A stretch of DNA of 16,966 nt from Phenylobacterium sp. (GTDB lineage Bacteria > Pseudomonadota > Alphaproteobacteria > Caulobacterales > Caulobacteraceae), in NCBI GenBank assembly GCA_028290925.1, contig JAQGIX010000170.1:1-16966 (forward strand), written 5' to 3'. The notes under the pieces were generated by a model. The model was not told where the DNA came from, ran no database searches, and saw only the letters and a program-made list of their open reading frames with translations. Position numbers and translations under genes: made by a program. Of the stretch, positions 8,057-15,920 are shown in pieces; the first letter of the stretch is position 1; every line of letters begins with the position of its first letter.

Positions 8057-9073
8057 TCAGGCGACATGGGCGGCGCTCGCGGCGTCCTCGAGCGGGCGTC
8101 CGGCCCGCAGCGCCGTCGCGGCGCCCAGCAGGGCGGCGTAGGGGTGCAGGATGACCTGGGTGCTGATCGGCTGAACGTAGGCGGCGAAGCGGCCCTTGGC
8201 CTCGAAGCGGGCGCGGAACGCGCTGCGGCGCAGCCACGGCAGCAGGCGAGGGGCGATGCCGCCGCCAAGGTAGACGCCGCCGCGGGCGCCATAGGTCAGG
8301 GCGAGATCGCCGGCCGCCGAGCCGTAGATGGCGCAGAACCGATCGAGCGTCTCGACGCAAAGGGCGTTGTCTCCCTGGGTCGCCAAGGTCACGATCTCCT
8401 CCGGCTCGAGCGGCGGCGTCTCGCGCCCGGTGATGCGCCCCAGCGCGCCATACAGGTTGACGAGGCCGGGTCCGGAAAGAATCCGCTCCAGCGACACGCG
8501 TCCGAAGCGGCCGGCGAGGTGGCGCAGGATCTCGATCTCGAGCTCGCCGGTCGGGGCGAAGGCGATGTGCCCGCCCTCGGTGGCGGCGATGGTCTCAGAG
8601 GCGCCGTCGTGCAGCGCGGCGGCGACGCCCAGGCCGGTGCCGGCCCCCAGGATGGCCGCCGTCTGTCCCGCCACCGGGGTCGCCGGGCCGATCTGGCCCA
8701 GGTCGTCGCCGCGCAGATGGCGCACCGACAGGGCCAGCGCCGCGTAGTCGTTGATCAGCTGCGCGGAGGCGAAGCCGGCCTGCATCAGGCCGCTCACCGA
8801 CATCCGCCACGCGCCGTTGGTGAGCTCCGCCGCGCCGTTGGTCACGGGCCCCGCGACCGCCACGATCGCGCCGCGCGGGCGGGGACCGTAGGCTTTTGCG
8901 CGGCGCAGATAGTGCTCGATCGCCGCCTCCAGGGTGGCGAAGTCGGCGCAGAGGAAGGCTTCAGCGCCGACCAGGCGCGGCGCGGCGCCCGAGAGGTCGA
9001 CCAGGGCGAAGCGCACATTGGTGCCGCCGACGTCGCCCACCAGGCCAAGTTCGAGCTCCGATGAAGAACTCAT
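8057..9073 (-). CDS. glk: Glucokinase
   Basis: This 338-residue protein belongs to the proteobacterial glucokinase (Glk) family and phosphorylates glucose at C6 using ATP in the cytoplasm. Visible signatures are the phosphate loop GDVGGTNVR (13-21), VAGPVTNG (73-80), LINDYAAL (106-113) with the catalytic-base Asp109, GAGTGLGVA (143-151), the sugar-binding TEGGH (165-169), SGPGLVNLYG (200-209) and the second phosphate motif GGVYLGGGIAPR (265-276). ATG 9073 was chosen because the protein begins just before the first motif. It overlaps the stop of the upstream transporter as ATGA, and no strong ribosome site is present, so translation is probably coupled. Its place between a sugar transporter and a GH97 enzyme argues that free glucose is the product handled by this operon. 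Confidence 0.95.
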   Translation of the reverse strand: MSSSSELELGLVGDVGGTNVRFALVDLSGAAPRLVGAEAFLCADFATLEAAIEHYLRRAKAYGPRPRGAIVAVAGPVTNGAAELTNGAWRMSVSGLMQAGFASAQLINDYAALALSVRHLRGDDLGQIGPATPVAGQTAAILGAGTGLGVAAALHDGASETIAATEGGHIAFAPTGELEIEILRHLAGRFGRVSLERILSGPGLVNLYGALGRITGRETPPLEPEEIVTLATQGDNALCVETLDRFCAIYGSAAGDLALTYGARGGVYLGGGIAPRLLPWLRRSAFRARFEAKGRFAAYVQPISTQVILHPYAALLGAATALRAGRPLEDAASAAHVA

Positions 9074-10470
9074 GGCGCGAGCACGACCGGAGCGTCCCCG
9101 AGGGGCCGGCGCGAATGGCTGAACTCGCCGTACAGCGCGATCAGAATGTAGCAGGCCACCGGCACGAACAGCGCCAGGCTGAGGCCCATGCGGTCGGCCA
9201 CCAGCCCGGTCAGCGGCGGGATGACGCCGCCGCCGACGATCGCCATGCAGAGCAGGCTCGACGCCTGGCCGGTGTTCTTCCCCTGGTCCTCGATCGCCAG
9301 GGTGAAGATGGTCGGGAACATGATCGAATTGACGAGGCCCACCGCGATGAGCGCGTAGGCCGACTCCCAGCCGCTGGTCAGGATGGAGGTGGTGACCAGG
9401 GCCACCGCGCCCAGCCCGCAGACGCCCAGCAGGCGCCCGGCGGGGACCTTGGCGAACAGCAGGGCCGAGCCCACGAGGCGGCCGACCATGGCGCCCAGCC
9501 AATAGAAGGCCACCATCTTGCCCGCGTCGGCGGGGGAGTGGATGCAGGGGTAGATCAGCCGGAGCTGGTCAAACGGCACCGCTCGACAGACCGCGCTCGC
9601 CGTCACGCTCAGGATCTTCGGCTGGGTGAGGTAGTTCACCATCAGACTGCCGATCGTCACCTCGGCGCCGACGTAGAGGAATATGCCGAGCACGCCCAGG
9701 GCCAGGCGCGGGCGCCGAAGGAGCGTGAAGCTCTTCAGGCCGATCTCGCTGCTGGCCGCGGTGGGCACGTCGGGGCTTTTGCGGAAGGCCCAGAAGACCA
9801 GGGCCAGGATCGCCAGGCCCGCGGCGATGCCGAGAAACGGCGCCTGGACGGCGTGGGCTTCGGTGACCCGGTAGGCGGCAAGCGCGGCCGGCGAGTTGGT
9901 GTGCGGATCGGGCGGCGTGACCCCGCTCTTCAGGATGAAGGCCGCGCCGACGAACGGGCCGATGAAGGTGCCCAACGAATTGAGGGCCTGCGCCAGGTTG
10001 AGCCGGAAGTGCGACTTGCCGGGCGAGCCGAGGATGGCGATCAGCGGGTTGGCGGCGACCTGCAGGGTGGTGATGCCCGCGGCCATGATGAACAGCGCCG
10101 CCAGGAACCCCCAGTAGACGCCAGCCGATGCGGCCGGTGAGAACAGCAGGCAGCCGATCGCCATGATCACCAGGCCGGCCACGATGGATTTCAGGTAGCC
10201 GATCCGGGCCAGCAGGACGCCAGCCGGCAGCGAGACCAGGAAATAGGCGATGAAGAACGCCGAGGCGATCAGCGTCGACTGGGCGTAGTTGAGCTCGAAC
10301 ACCCCCTTCAGCTTGGGGATCAGCGAATCGATCATCACCGTGGCGAATCCCCAGGCGAAGAACAGGGTCACCACGAAGGGCAGCAGCCAGGCTGTGCTGC
10401 GCGCGGATTGGCGAACGGCGTCGGTCGCGCGGGCGCCGGAGGCGCTGATCGGAGCTGCGGGCGGGGGCAT
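9070..10470 (-). CDS. FucP/GluP-family sugar:H+ symporter (MFS)
   Basis: This 466-residue, 12-helix MFS carrier carries the FHS-family (FucP, GluP, NagP) signatures FFAWGFATVMIDSL (37-50), GITTLQVAANP (132-142) and LNLAQALNSLGT (157-168), and a PTIFTLAIEDQGK segment in the second half. Family members import fucose, glucose/galactose or N-acetylglucosamine with protons across the inner membrane. Glucose is the likely cargo here because glucokinase is encoded immediately downstream. ATG 10470 was chosen over the longest frame, which begins at 10527, because GAGG lies just upstream and the leading residues of the longer form are low-complexity. It is the first gene of the minus-strand operon, and its promoter region contains one copy of the locus operator. 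Confidence 0.9.
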   Translation of the reverse strand: MPPPAAPISASGARATDAVRQSARSTAWLLPFVVTLFFAWGFATVMIDSLIPKLKGVFELNYAQSTLIASAFFIAYFLVSLPAGVLLARIGYLKSIVAGLVIMAIGCLLFSPAASAGVYWGFLAALFIMAAGITTLQVAANPLIAILGSPGKSHFRLNLAQALNSLGTFIGPFVGAAFILKSGVTPPDPHTNSPAALAAYRVTEAHAVQAPFLGIAAGLAILALVFWAFRKSPDVPTAASSEIGLKSFTLLRRPRLALGVLGIFLYVGAEVTIGSLMVNYLTQPKILSVTASAVCRAVPFDQLRLIYPCIHSPADAGKMVAFYWLGAMVGRLVGSALLFAKVPAGRLLGVCGLGAVALVTTSILTSGWESAYALIAVGLVNSIMFPTIFTLAIEDQGKNTGQASSLLCMAIVGGGVIPPLTGLVADRMGLSLALFVPVACYILIALYGEFSHSRRPLGDAPVVLAP

Positions 10471-10525
10471 AGGTTTCCTCGTCTCGCCCGCCGCTCGTGC
10501 TCGTGTGGCGCGGGTTGGCCAGGAC

Positions 10526-10553
10526 ACTAGGTCGGGTCAGACAGCGCTGTCAA
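10526..10553 (-). promoter_or_regulatory. Candidate promoter of the sugar operon
   Basis: On the minus strand, TTGACA (10553-10548) is followed after 16 nt by CCTAGT (10531-10526). This resembles the Caulobacter housekeeping pattern of TTGACG plus GCTANA. Transcription would begin near 10518, giving a leader of about 48 nt before ATG 10470. The -35 box overlaps the palindromic operator, a classic arrangement for repression. Confidence 0.5.
10540..10551. promoter_or_regulatory. Operator copy 1 (perfect 12-bp palindrome), sugar operon side
   Basis: GACAGCGCTGTC is a perfect palindrome with a central CG step, as in LacI-family operators. An identical copy lies 309 bp away near the receptor gene. 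It overlaps the -35 box of the sugar operon promoter and lies about 70 bp upstream of its start codon. The regulator is not encoded in the window. Confidence 0.75.
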
Positions 10554-10721
10554 TTTGCCGCGGGCCCAGCAGAGTCGATGGTGCGCCGCATTTTCAAGCG
10601 TTGGGACGGTGGATTCTCGGCCTTAGTGGCGCTCACGCCCTCAGAAGCGGGCGGGCTGCTCCGAAGCGCGGGGCGGCCGGGCGCGACCGCGAAGTGTCGA
10701 AAATGTCACGCCCTCAGGCGC

Positions 10722-10753
10722 TTGACGAAAAAAAATTGCGTGGGGCCTAGCTT
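10722..10753 (+). promoter_or_regulatory. Candidate extra promoter in the control region
   Basis: TTGACG (10722-10727) matches the Caulobacter -35 consensus. It is followed by an A-run and, after about 17-18 nt, by GCCTAGCTT (10745-10753), a partial match to GCTANAWC. Transcription would start near 10757-10760 and meet the hairpin terminator at 10812-10837, so the product would be a short RNA of about 80 nt. Confidence 0.3.
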
Positions 10754-10811
10754 CACCATTAAAGGCGTCGTTAGAGTGTCATCGACGAAACCGTTGGGTA
10801 ACGTCGGGTGG

Positions 10812-10837
10812 AGCGGCACGGTTGTGCCGCTTTATTT
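10812..10837 (+). terminator. Intrinsic-terminator-like hairpin
   Basis: AGCGGCAC (10812-10819) and GTGCCGCT (10824-10831) form a perfect 8-bp stem around a GGTT loop, followed by the T-rich tail TTATTT. It has the form of a rho-independent terminator on the plus strand, with no T-tail on the other strand. It lies just upstream of the receptor promoter, so it could end a short upstream RNA or insulate the receptor from read-through. Confidence 0.5.
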
Positions 10838-10864
10838 GAAACAGGAATGACAGCGCTGTCGTAA
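10836..10864 (+). promoter_or_regulatory. Candidate promoter of the TonB receptor
   Basis: TTGAAA (10836-10841) and the weak -10-like TCGTAA (10859-10864) are 17 nt apart, and operator copy 2 fills most of the spacer. This would leave a leader of about 70 nt before ATG 10942. The -10 match is poor, so the call rests mainly on the position of the operator. Confidence 0.35.
10849..10860. promoter_or_regulatory. Operator copy 2 (perfect 12-bp palindrome), receptor side
   Basis: This is the same GACAGCGCTGTC palindrome as at 10540-10551, here about 82 bp upstream of the receptor start codon and within the spacer of its candidate promoter. The near-equal distance to the start codon in both divergent units supports shared control by one repressor. 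Confidence 0.75.
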
Positions 10865-10902
10865 CAAATGACGGCGGCGCCGGATGTAGGCATGGGAAGG
10901 CG

Positions 10903-10921
10903 CGGGGCCTCAGAAGCCCCG
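10903..10921 (+). promoter_or_regulatory. Leader hairpin before the receptor ribosome site
   Basis: CGGGGC (10903-10908) pairs with GCCCCG (10916-10921) around a 7-nt loop, ending 6 nt before the ribosome site GGGAGGA (10928-10934), which is 7 nt from ATG 10942. It could protect or tune the receptor mRNA; no T-run follows, so it is not a terminator. Confidence 0.35.
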
Positions 10922-10941
10922 ACCTTTGGGAGGACGACAGG

Positions 10942-13900
10942 ATGAGTACGCCCAACGATAGGGTAGTCTTTCGGCGCGCGTTGACGCAGAGCGCGTCGGC
11001 CATAGCGCTCGGCGCCGCGGCGCTGGCGCTGACCCCGGTCGCCGCGTGGGCGCAAGCCGCCAACCCGCCCTCCGCCGGCGCCACGGGCACGGTCCAGGAG
11101 CTCGTGGTCACCGGCGTCCGGCAAGCCCTGGCGACGTCGCAAGAGATCAAGCGCAACGCCGACACCATCGTGGATTCGATCACGGCGACCGACATCGGGG
11201 CCTTCCCGGACAAGTCCGTCGCCGAGGCCCTGCAGCGCGTTCCCGGCATCACCGTGAACCGCTTCGCCGCCAGCGACGACACCTCGCACTTCTCGGCGGA
11301 GCCGTCCGGCGTGCTGGTGCGCGGCCTGCCGCAGGTCCTGACCCAATTCAACGGCCGCGACACCTTCAGCGCCAACTCCTCGCGGGGCCTGGGCTGGGGC
11401 GACGTGTCGCCGGAGCTGATGGCTGGGGTCGACGTCTACAAGAACCAGACGGCCGACCTGATCGAAGGCGGCATCGCCGGCACCGTGAACCTGCGCACCC
11501 GGGTGCCGTTCGATCAGACCGGACGGATCCTGGCGCTCAGCATCAACGGCAACTACGGCGACCTGTCCAAGAAGTGGACGCCGGACGTCTCGGGCCTGGT
11601 CGCCGACCGCTGGCAGACCTCGATCGGCGAGTTCGGCTTGCTGGCCAACCTCGCCTATTCGGACGTCCAGACGCGCTCCCAAGGTGTCCAATACGGCCAG
11701 ATGGGCGTCTTCAAGGACCTCTACGGTCCGGGCCTGAAGTACATCCCCGCCAGCATCGCCAATCGCGACGTCGACTACGAGCGGGTCCGCAAGGGCGCGT
11801 CCCTGGCCGGCCAGTGGCAGGACAACGACCACCACTTCCTGCTGACCGCCCAGTACAACCGCTCTGAGTTCGAGGACACCTGGAAGGAGCGCGGCGTCGT
11901 CAGCTACATCAGCGACCCGTTCGGCAATCCGGTCGACACAGTCTATTCGAACGCGTTCAAGCCCGAGCAGGCCCCGGTGCCGGCTCCCGGAAGCTCGTTC
12001 ACCTTCGACGACGCCGGGAATTTCCGCAGCGGCGTGCTGACCACGCTGCAGTGCTGCACGGGTCCCAACGCGACCGGCAACAGTTGGTGGGGCGTCCCGC
12101 CCGGCAACGACACGAACCAGGGCGACGCGGGCAATATCGCGCTCAACTCGAACGGTCGGAACATGCTGAACCCCTGCTATTCCTGGCAGGGCACGGCCTG
12201 CGCCTTCCCGGGCCGCGGCAACGACCTGAACGCGGTCAGCCGGTACAACAACACCAAGGACATGACCGAGGACGCCTCGATCAACCTGAAGTGGGACCCC
12301 AACGACCAGTGGAAGTTCAACTTCGACGTCCAGCGGGTGCATTCAACGGTTCAGAACTACGACGTCGAGGTCGGGCAATATTCGTTCGCCAACCTCCAGC
12401 TCGACGCCACCGGCGGTCAGCCGGTGATGACCCTGCTGCCGCCCTCGAACATCAACCAGTCGCCCGGCGGTTTGGCCAACCCCGACAACTACCGATACAA
12501 CCACGTCATGGACCACATGGAGAGCGACAGCGGGACTGAGACCGCGGTTCGCCTCGATGGCCAGTACCGCTTCCAGTCCGAGTGGCTCGACGCGCTCCGG
12601 TTCGGCGTCCGCTATGCGGACCGCGACCAGCGGGTGCGGTACAGCGCCTTCAACTGGGGCAACATCGCCAACGACTGGAACCTGAACAACAACCAGTACG
12701 TGTTCTGGAACATCGACAAGACCACGCCCAACGGAACCTTCAAGGGCTATCCGAAGGGCCTCTACGACGTGGTTCCGTTCGGCAACAGCTTCTTCGGCGG
12801 CCCGACCCAGAGCCTGGTGTTCTTCAACATGGACGCGCTGGCGGCGCACAAGGCCGACCTGCTGAGCTACGCCAACCTCGGCGTGGGCCAGGACCAATGG
12901 TCGCCCATCTGCCAGCGGACCGGGCTGACCGACGGCTGCTTCCGGGACTCCGAACTCGACCACGTCAACGAGAAGGCCAAGGCGGCCTTCGTCGAACTGA
13001 AGTTCGGCGGCCGCGACAGCCGGATCGGCGGGTTCCGGGTCTCCGGCAACATCGGCGTGCGCTATGTCCAGACCGACGACACCAGCAGCGGCTCGGTCGT
13101 CGCCCCGCGGCCGTTTTCGGCCACGACCTTGGACTGCCATACGCTGACCCCGCCGCCGGCGGGGGCGCCCCCCCTGGCCATACCCAAGTCGATCGGCTGC
13201 TACCTGGCCGCGGAGGTTCCGTTCAACAGCGGGGCCGGCACCTCCTCAACGGTCAAGACGCCGCATAAGAACTGGCTGCCGAGCTTCAACCTGACGGTTG
13301 ACCTGACGGATGACTGGCTGCTGCGCTTCGCGGCGTCCCGGTCCATGTCCCGGCCGGACATCGGGCTGCTCAAGAACTACACGAGCATCCAGGCGGTCCT
13401 GCCGGGCAGCCAGGCCATCAGCGATCCGCGCTGGATCAAGGACGCCGCCGGCAATCCCATCGCGGTGGTCCCGACCTACACGGCCAACGCCTACAATCCG
13501 AGCCTCGCGCCGACCACGGCGGACGGCTTCGACCTATCGCTGGAGCACTACTTCGGAAAGGTCGGGTCCTTCAGCGTCGATGTCTTCTACAAGAAGTTCT
13601 ACAACTACATTCAGTACGGCACCTTCGATCGCCAGGTGACGGTCGGCGGGGTGACCCGCACGGTTTCGGTCACCGGACCGCAGAACGGGCAGGGCGCCAG
13701 CCTGCAAGGCTTCGAAGTCGCCTATCAGCGGTTCTTCGACTTCCTGCCCGGACCCTGGGACGGCCTGGGCATGCAGGCGAACTACACCTTCGTCGACAAC
13801 AGGGGCATCTCGAACTCGAACCTGAAGGTGGCCTCCGGCGGGGAGTCCGCGCAGACCGCCCAGGGGGGCACCAGCAACACCTCCTTGCCGGTCAATTCGC

Positions 13901-14235
13901 TCGAGGGGCTGTCGCGGCACGCCTTCAACATCGTCGGCATGTACGAGAAGGGCCCCTGGGCCCTGCGGGCCGCCTACAACTGGCGCTCGAAGTGGCTGGT
14001 GACGTCGGTCGACTGCTGCATCTACCTGCCGATGTGGGAGGACGCCGCCGGCTTCCTCGACGGCTCGGTGCGCTACCGCGTGAACGACAATGTCGAGCTC
14101 AGCGTGCAGGGCAGCAACCTGCTCAACACCAAGACCGTCATACTGCAGCAGGTGAACGCGGCCGGCCTGCTGAAGCCGGGAAGCTGGTTCCAGAACGACC
14201 GGCGGATCGTGTTCGGACTGCGGCTCAAGTACTGA
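10942..14235 (+). CDS. TonB-dependent outer-membrane receptor, Caulobacter/Xanthomonas oligosaccharide type
   Basis: The 1097-residue protein starts with a signal peptide (hydrophobic stretch about 16-35, likely cleavage after AWA or AQA near 37-39). A TonB-box-like ELVVTG lies at 53-58. The plug domain follows, with TDIGAFPDKSVAEALQRVPG (83-102), VRGLP (126-130) and an EGGIAGTVNLRTR segment (175-187). The rest is a 22-strand-type barrel with NPSLAP..ADGFDLSLEHYFG (852-872) and a terminal aromatic residue (Y1097). Family members import oligosaccharides or other large ligands using TonB energy; the MalA-type Caulobacter receptors are the closest style. Ten cysteines, all beyond residue 370, suggest disulfides in surface loops. 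The start is supported by GGGAGGA at 10928-10934. An operator copy upstream links its expression to the sugar operon, so an alpha-glucan, oligosaccharide or glucoside is the probable ligand. Confidence 0.95.
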   Translation: MSTPNDRVVFRRALTQSASAIALGAAALALTPVAAWAQAANPPSAGATGTVQELVVTGVRQALATSQEIKRNADTIVDSITATDIGAFPDKSVAEALQRVPGITVNRFAASDDTSHFSAEPSGVLVRGLPQVLTQFNGRDTFSANSSRGLGWGDVSPELMAGVDVYKNQTADLIEGGIAGTVNLRTRVPFDQTGRILALSINGNYGDLSKKWTPDVSGLVADRWQTSIGEFGLLANLAYSDVQTRSQGVQYGQMGVFKDLYGPGLKYIPASIANRDVDYERVRKGASLAGQWQDNDHHFLLTAQYNRSEFEDTWKERGVVSYISDPFGNPVDTVYSNAFKPEQAPVPAPGSSFTFDDAGNFRSGVLTTLQCCTGPNATGNSWWGVPPGNDTNQGDAGNIALNSNGRNMLNPCYSWQGTACAFPGRGNDLNAVSRYNNTKDMTEDASINLKWDPNDQWKFNFDVQRVHSTVQNYDVEVGQYSFANLQLDATGGQPVMTLLPPSNINQSPGGLANPDNYRYNHVMDHMESDSGTETAVRLDGQYRFQSEWLDALRFGVRYADRDQRVRYSAFNWGNIANDWNLNNNQYVFWNIDKTTPNGTFKGYPKGLYDVVPFGNSFFGGPTQSLVFFNMDALAAHKADLLSYANLGVGQDQWSPICQRTGLTDGCFRDSELDHVNEKAKAAFVELKFGGRDSRIGGFRVSGNIGVRYVQTDDTSSGSVVAPRPFSATTLDCHTLTPPPAGAPPLAIPKSIGCYLAAEVPFNSGAGTSSTVKTPHKNWLPSFNLTVDLTDDWLLRFAASRSMSRPDIGLLKNYTSIQAVLPGSQAISDPRWIKDAAGNPIAVVPTYTANAYNPSLAPTTADGFDLSLEHYFGKVGSFSVDVFYKKFYNYIQYGTFDRQVTVGGVTRTVSVTGPQNGQGASLQGFEVAYQRFFDFLPGPWDGLGMQANYTFVDNRGISNSNLKVASGGESAQTAQGGTSNTSLPVNSLEGLSRHAFNIVGMYEKGPWALRAAYNWRSKWLVTSVDCCIYLPMWEDAAGFLDGSVRYRVNDNVELSVQGSNLLNTKTVILQQVNAAGLLKPGSWFQNDRRIVFGLRLKY

Positions 14236-14243
14236 GGCTGCGA

Positions 14244-14271
14244 GCCGCGCCGCCTTCGACGGCGGCGCGGC
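14244..14271 (+). terminator. Strong GC hairpin between receptor and third halogenase
   Basis: An 11-bp perfect stem, GCCGCGCCGCC (14244-14254) with GGCGGCGCGGC (14261-14271), closes a 6-nt loop 8 nt after the receptor stop. No T-run follows, so it may be a weak terminator, a processing or stability element at the receptor mRNA end, or a partial attenuator of the downstream gene. The rest of the 143-bp gap shows no clear promoter. Confidence 0.5.
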
Positions 14272-14378
14272 CGGCCGAAAACGCCGCACTGGAGCGCGTC
14301 GAACACGCGGCATAGGGTTGTCGCAGACTTGGGTCGACGCGCTCGCAGGGGCCGCTCGGCGCGTCGGAGCGGGGCCGG

Positions 14379-15920
14379 ATGGCGAAGCCTATTGATGTTG
14401 TCGTCGTCGGCGGGGGCACCGCCGGCTGGATGTCGGCGGCGGCCCTGGTCGGCGTCCTGAAGCCTGATATCTGCCGCGTCCGGCTGATCGAATCCGAAGA
14501 GATCGGCATCGTCGGCGTGGGCGAGGCCACCCTGCCGCAGATCCGGGACTTCAACGACGCCATCGGGGTGAGCGAACCCGAGATGATGGCGGCTTCGAAC
14601 GCCACCTTCAAACTGGGGATCGAGTTCCGCGACTGGGGCTTCAAGGGCTCGTCGTACGTGCATCCGTTCGGCAAGCACGGAGAGCCCTGGGCCGGCGTCG
14701 CCTTCCATCAGCACTGGGCCCGCGCCCTGCAGGGCGGCCGGCCCTACGAGATCCAGGATTTCTCCTACCCGATCGTCGCCTGCCGGCAGAACCGGTTCGA
14801 ATTCCCGGCGCGCGATCCCGATGCGATCGAGTCCACCTACAGCTACGCCTATCATTTCGACGCCCACCTCTACGCCAAGTACCTTCGCGGCTTCGCCGAG
14901 GCGCGCGGCGCACAGCGCATCGAGGGCAAGGTGGTCGACGTGGCGCTGCATCCCGAGCGCGGCGAGGTGCTGTCGGTCACGATGCAGTCGGGAGAGGTGA
15001 TCGAGGGCGACCTATTCCTCGACTGTTCGGGATTCCGCGCGCTGTTGATCGGCCAGGCCCTGGGCGGCGGCTTCGAGGAATGGACGAAATGGCTGCCCTG
15101 CGACCGGGCGCTGGCCGTGCCCTGCGCGCGATCGGACGACTTCAGCCCCTATACGCGCTCCACCGCCCGGGAGGCCGGATGGCAATGGCGGATCCCGCTG
15201 CAGCACCGCACGGGCAACGGCTATGTCTACGCCAGCAGCTTCATCAGCGACGAGGCCGCGGCCGTCACCCTGATGAGCCATCTGGACGGCGAGGCGCTGG
15301 CTGATCCCAGGCCGCTGCGCTTCACCGCCGGCCGGCGGACCGCGTCCTGGCTGAAGAACTGCGTCGCGGTGGGCCTGGCCAGCGGCTTCCTGGAGCCGCT
15401 GGAGTCCACCAGCATCTACCTGATCCAGGTGGCGATCATGAACCTGCTGCGGCTGTTCCCGCGCACGCCGGTCGATCCGGTTCTGGCCGATGAATTCAAC
15501 CGCCTGATGGACATCGAGTACGAGCGGGTCCGCGATTTCCTGATCCTGCACTACCACGCCAACACCCGCGACGATTCCGACCTGTGGCGGCACTGCCGCG
15601 AGATGGAGCCGCCCGACAGCCTGCGGGAGAAGATGGCGCTGTTCACCCATCGGGGTCAGATCGAGGCCTACAAGGACGGGCTGTTCGCGCCCCCCAGCTG
15701 GCTCGCGGTCTACGTGGGGCAGGGCCTGGTCCCGCGCGGCTATGAACGGCTGGCGGACAACCTTCCCTTTGACGAGATGATCCGGAGCATGGACGCCCTG
15801 CGCTCGCGCATCGCCGGGCGCGTCGCGGCCATGCCGGACCATGCCCAGTTCGTGCGGGACTACTGCCCGGCCGCCGACGCCGTCCGGCCGTCGGCGGTGC
15901 TCAGCGGCGCGGGGGCCTAG
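14379..15920 (+). CDS. Flavin-dependent halogenase, tryptophan halogenase family (intact, second copy)
   Basis: This 513-residue protein is a full paralogue of the halogenase at 2777-4303, with GGGTAGW (11-17), GVGEATLPQ (46-54), TFKLGIEF with Lys78, LDCSGFR (214-220), WQWRIP (268-273), HRTGNGYVY (276-284) and PLEST with Glu342-Ser343. All residues expected for FADH2-dependent hypohalous-acid chemistry are present. The two intact copies differ in the loop after HPFG and in the segment near residues 117-150, which may reflect different substrates. ATG 14379 has GGAG at 14366-14369 as its ribosome site. It lies 143 bp after the receptor with a strong hairpin between, so read-through from the receptor promoter is possible but may be reduced. 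Its stop TAG shares the CTAG at 15917-15920 with the stop of the convergent beta-helix gene. Confidence 0.92.
   Translation: MAKPIDVVVVGGGTAGWMSAAALVGVLKPDICRVRLIESEEIGIVGVGEATLPQIRDFNDAIGVSEPEMMAASNATFKLGIEFRDWGFKGSSYVHPFGKHGEPWAGVAFHQHWARALQGGRPYEIQDFSYPIVACRQNRFEFPARDPDAIESTYSYAYHFDAHLYAKYLRGFAEARGAQRIEGKVVDVALHPERGEVLSVTMQSGEVIEGDLFLDCSGFRALLIGQALGGGFEEWTKWLPCDRALAVPCARSDDFSPYTRSTAREAGWQWRIPLQHRTGNGYVYASSFISDEAAAVTLMSHLDGEALADPRPLRFTAGRRTASWLKNCVAVGLASGFLEPLESTSIYLIQVAIMNLLRLFPRTPVDPVLADEFNRLMDIEYERVRDFLILHYHANTRDDSDLWRHCREMEPPDSLREKMALFTHRGQIEAYKDGLFAPPSWLAVYVGQGLVPRGYERLADNLPFDEMIRSMDALRSRIAGRVAAMPDHAQFVRDYCPAADAVRPSAVLSGAGA

Larger units (their letters stand above)
10471..10941. other. 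Divergent intergenic control region
   Basis: This 471-bp gap separates the minus-strand sugar operon from the plus-strand TonB receptor. It holds the two identical operators, a promoter-like sequence for each direction, a third promoter-like pair near 10722, a terminator-like hairpin at 10812-10831, and a leader hairpin at 10903-10921. Short open frames cross it, but none has a ribosome site or protein-like composition that convinces. A small hairpin at 10636-10653 (CGCCC/GGGCG) and the one at 10903-10921 share the sequence CTCAGAAGC. Confidence 0.8.

Noticed and set aside
7999..8292. N-terminal extension of the GH97 frame
   Set aside because: The extra residues lie inside the glucokinase gene in another frame; the ATG at 7998 begins a clear signal peptide.
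9074..9502. N-terminal extension of the glucokinase frame
   Set aside because: It overlaps the transporter gene and is not glucokinase-like; ATG 9073 places the first ATP motif at the normal distance.
10497..10850. Short plus-strand open frames in the control region
   Set aside because: They have no ribosome site, overlap an operator and the hairpin, and show no protein-like features.
10771..12342. Minus-strand open frame running from the receptor gene into the control region
   Set aside because: It is antisense to the signal peptide and plug of the TonB receptor and would cover both an operator and a terminator-like hairpin; no motif supports it.
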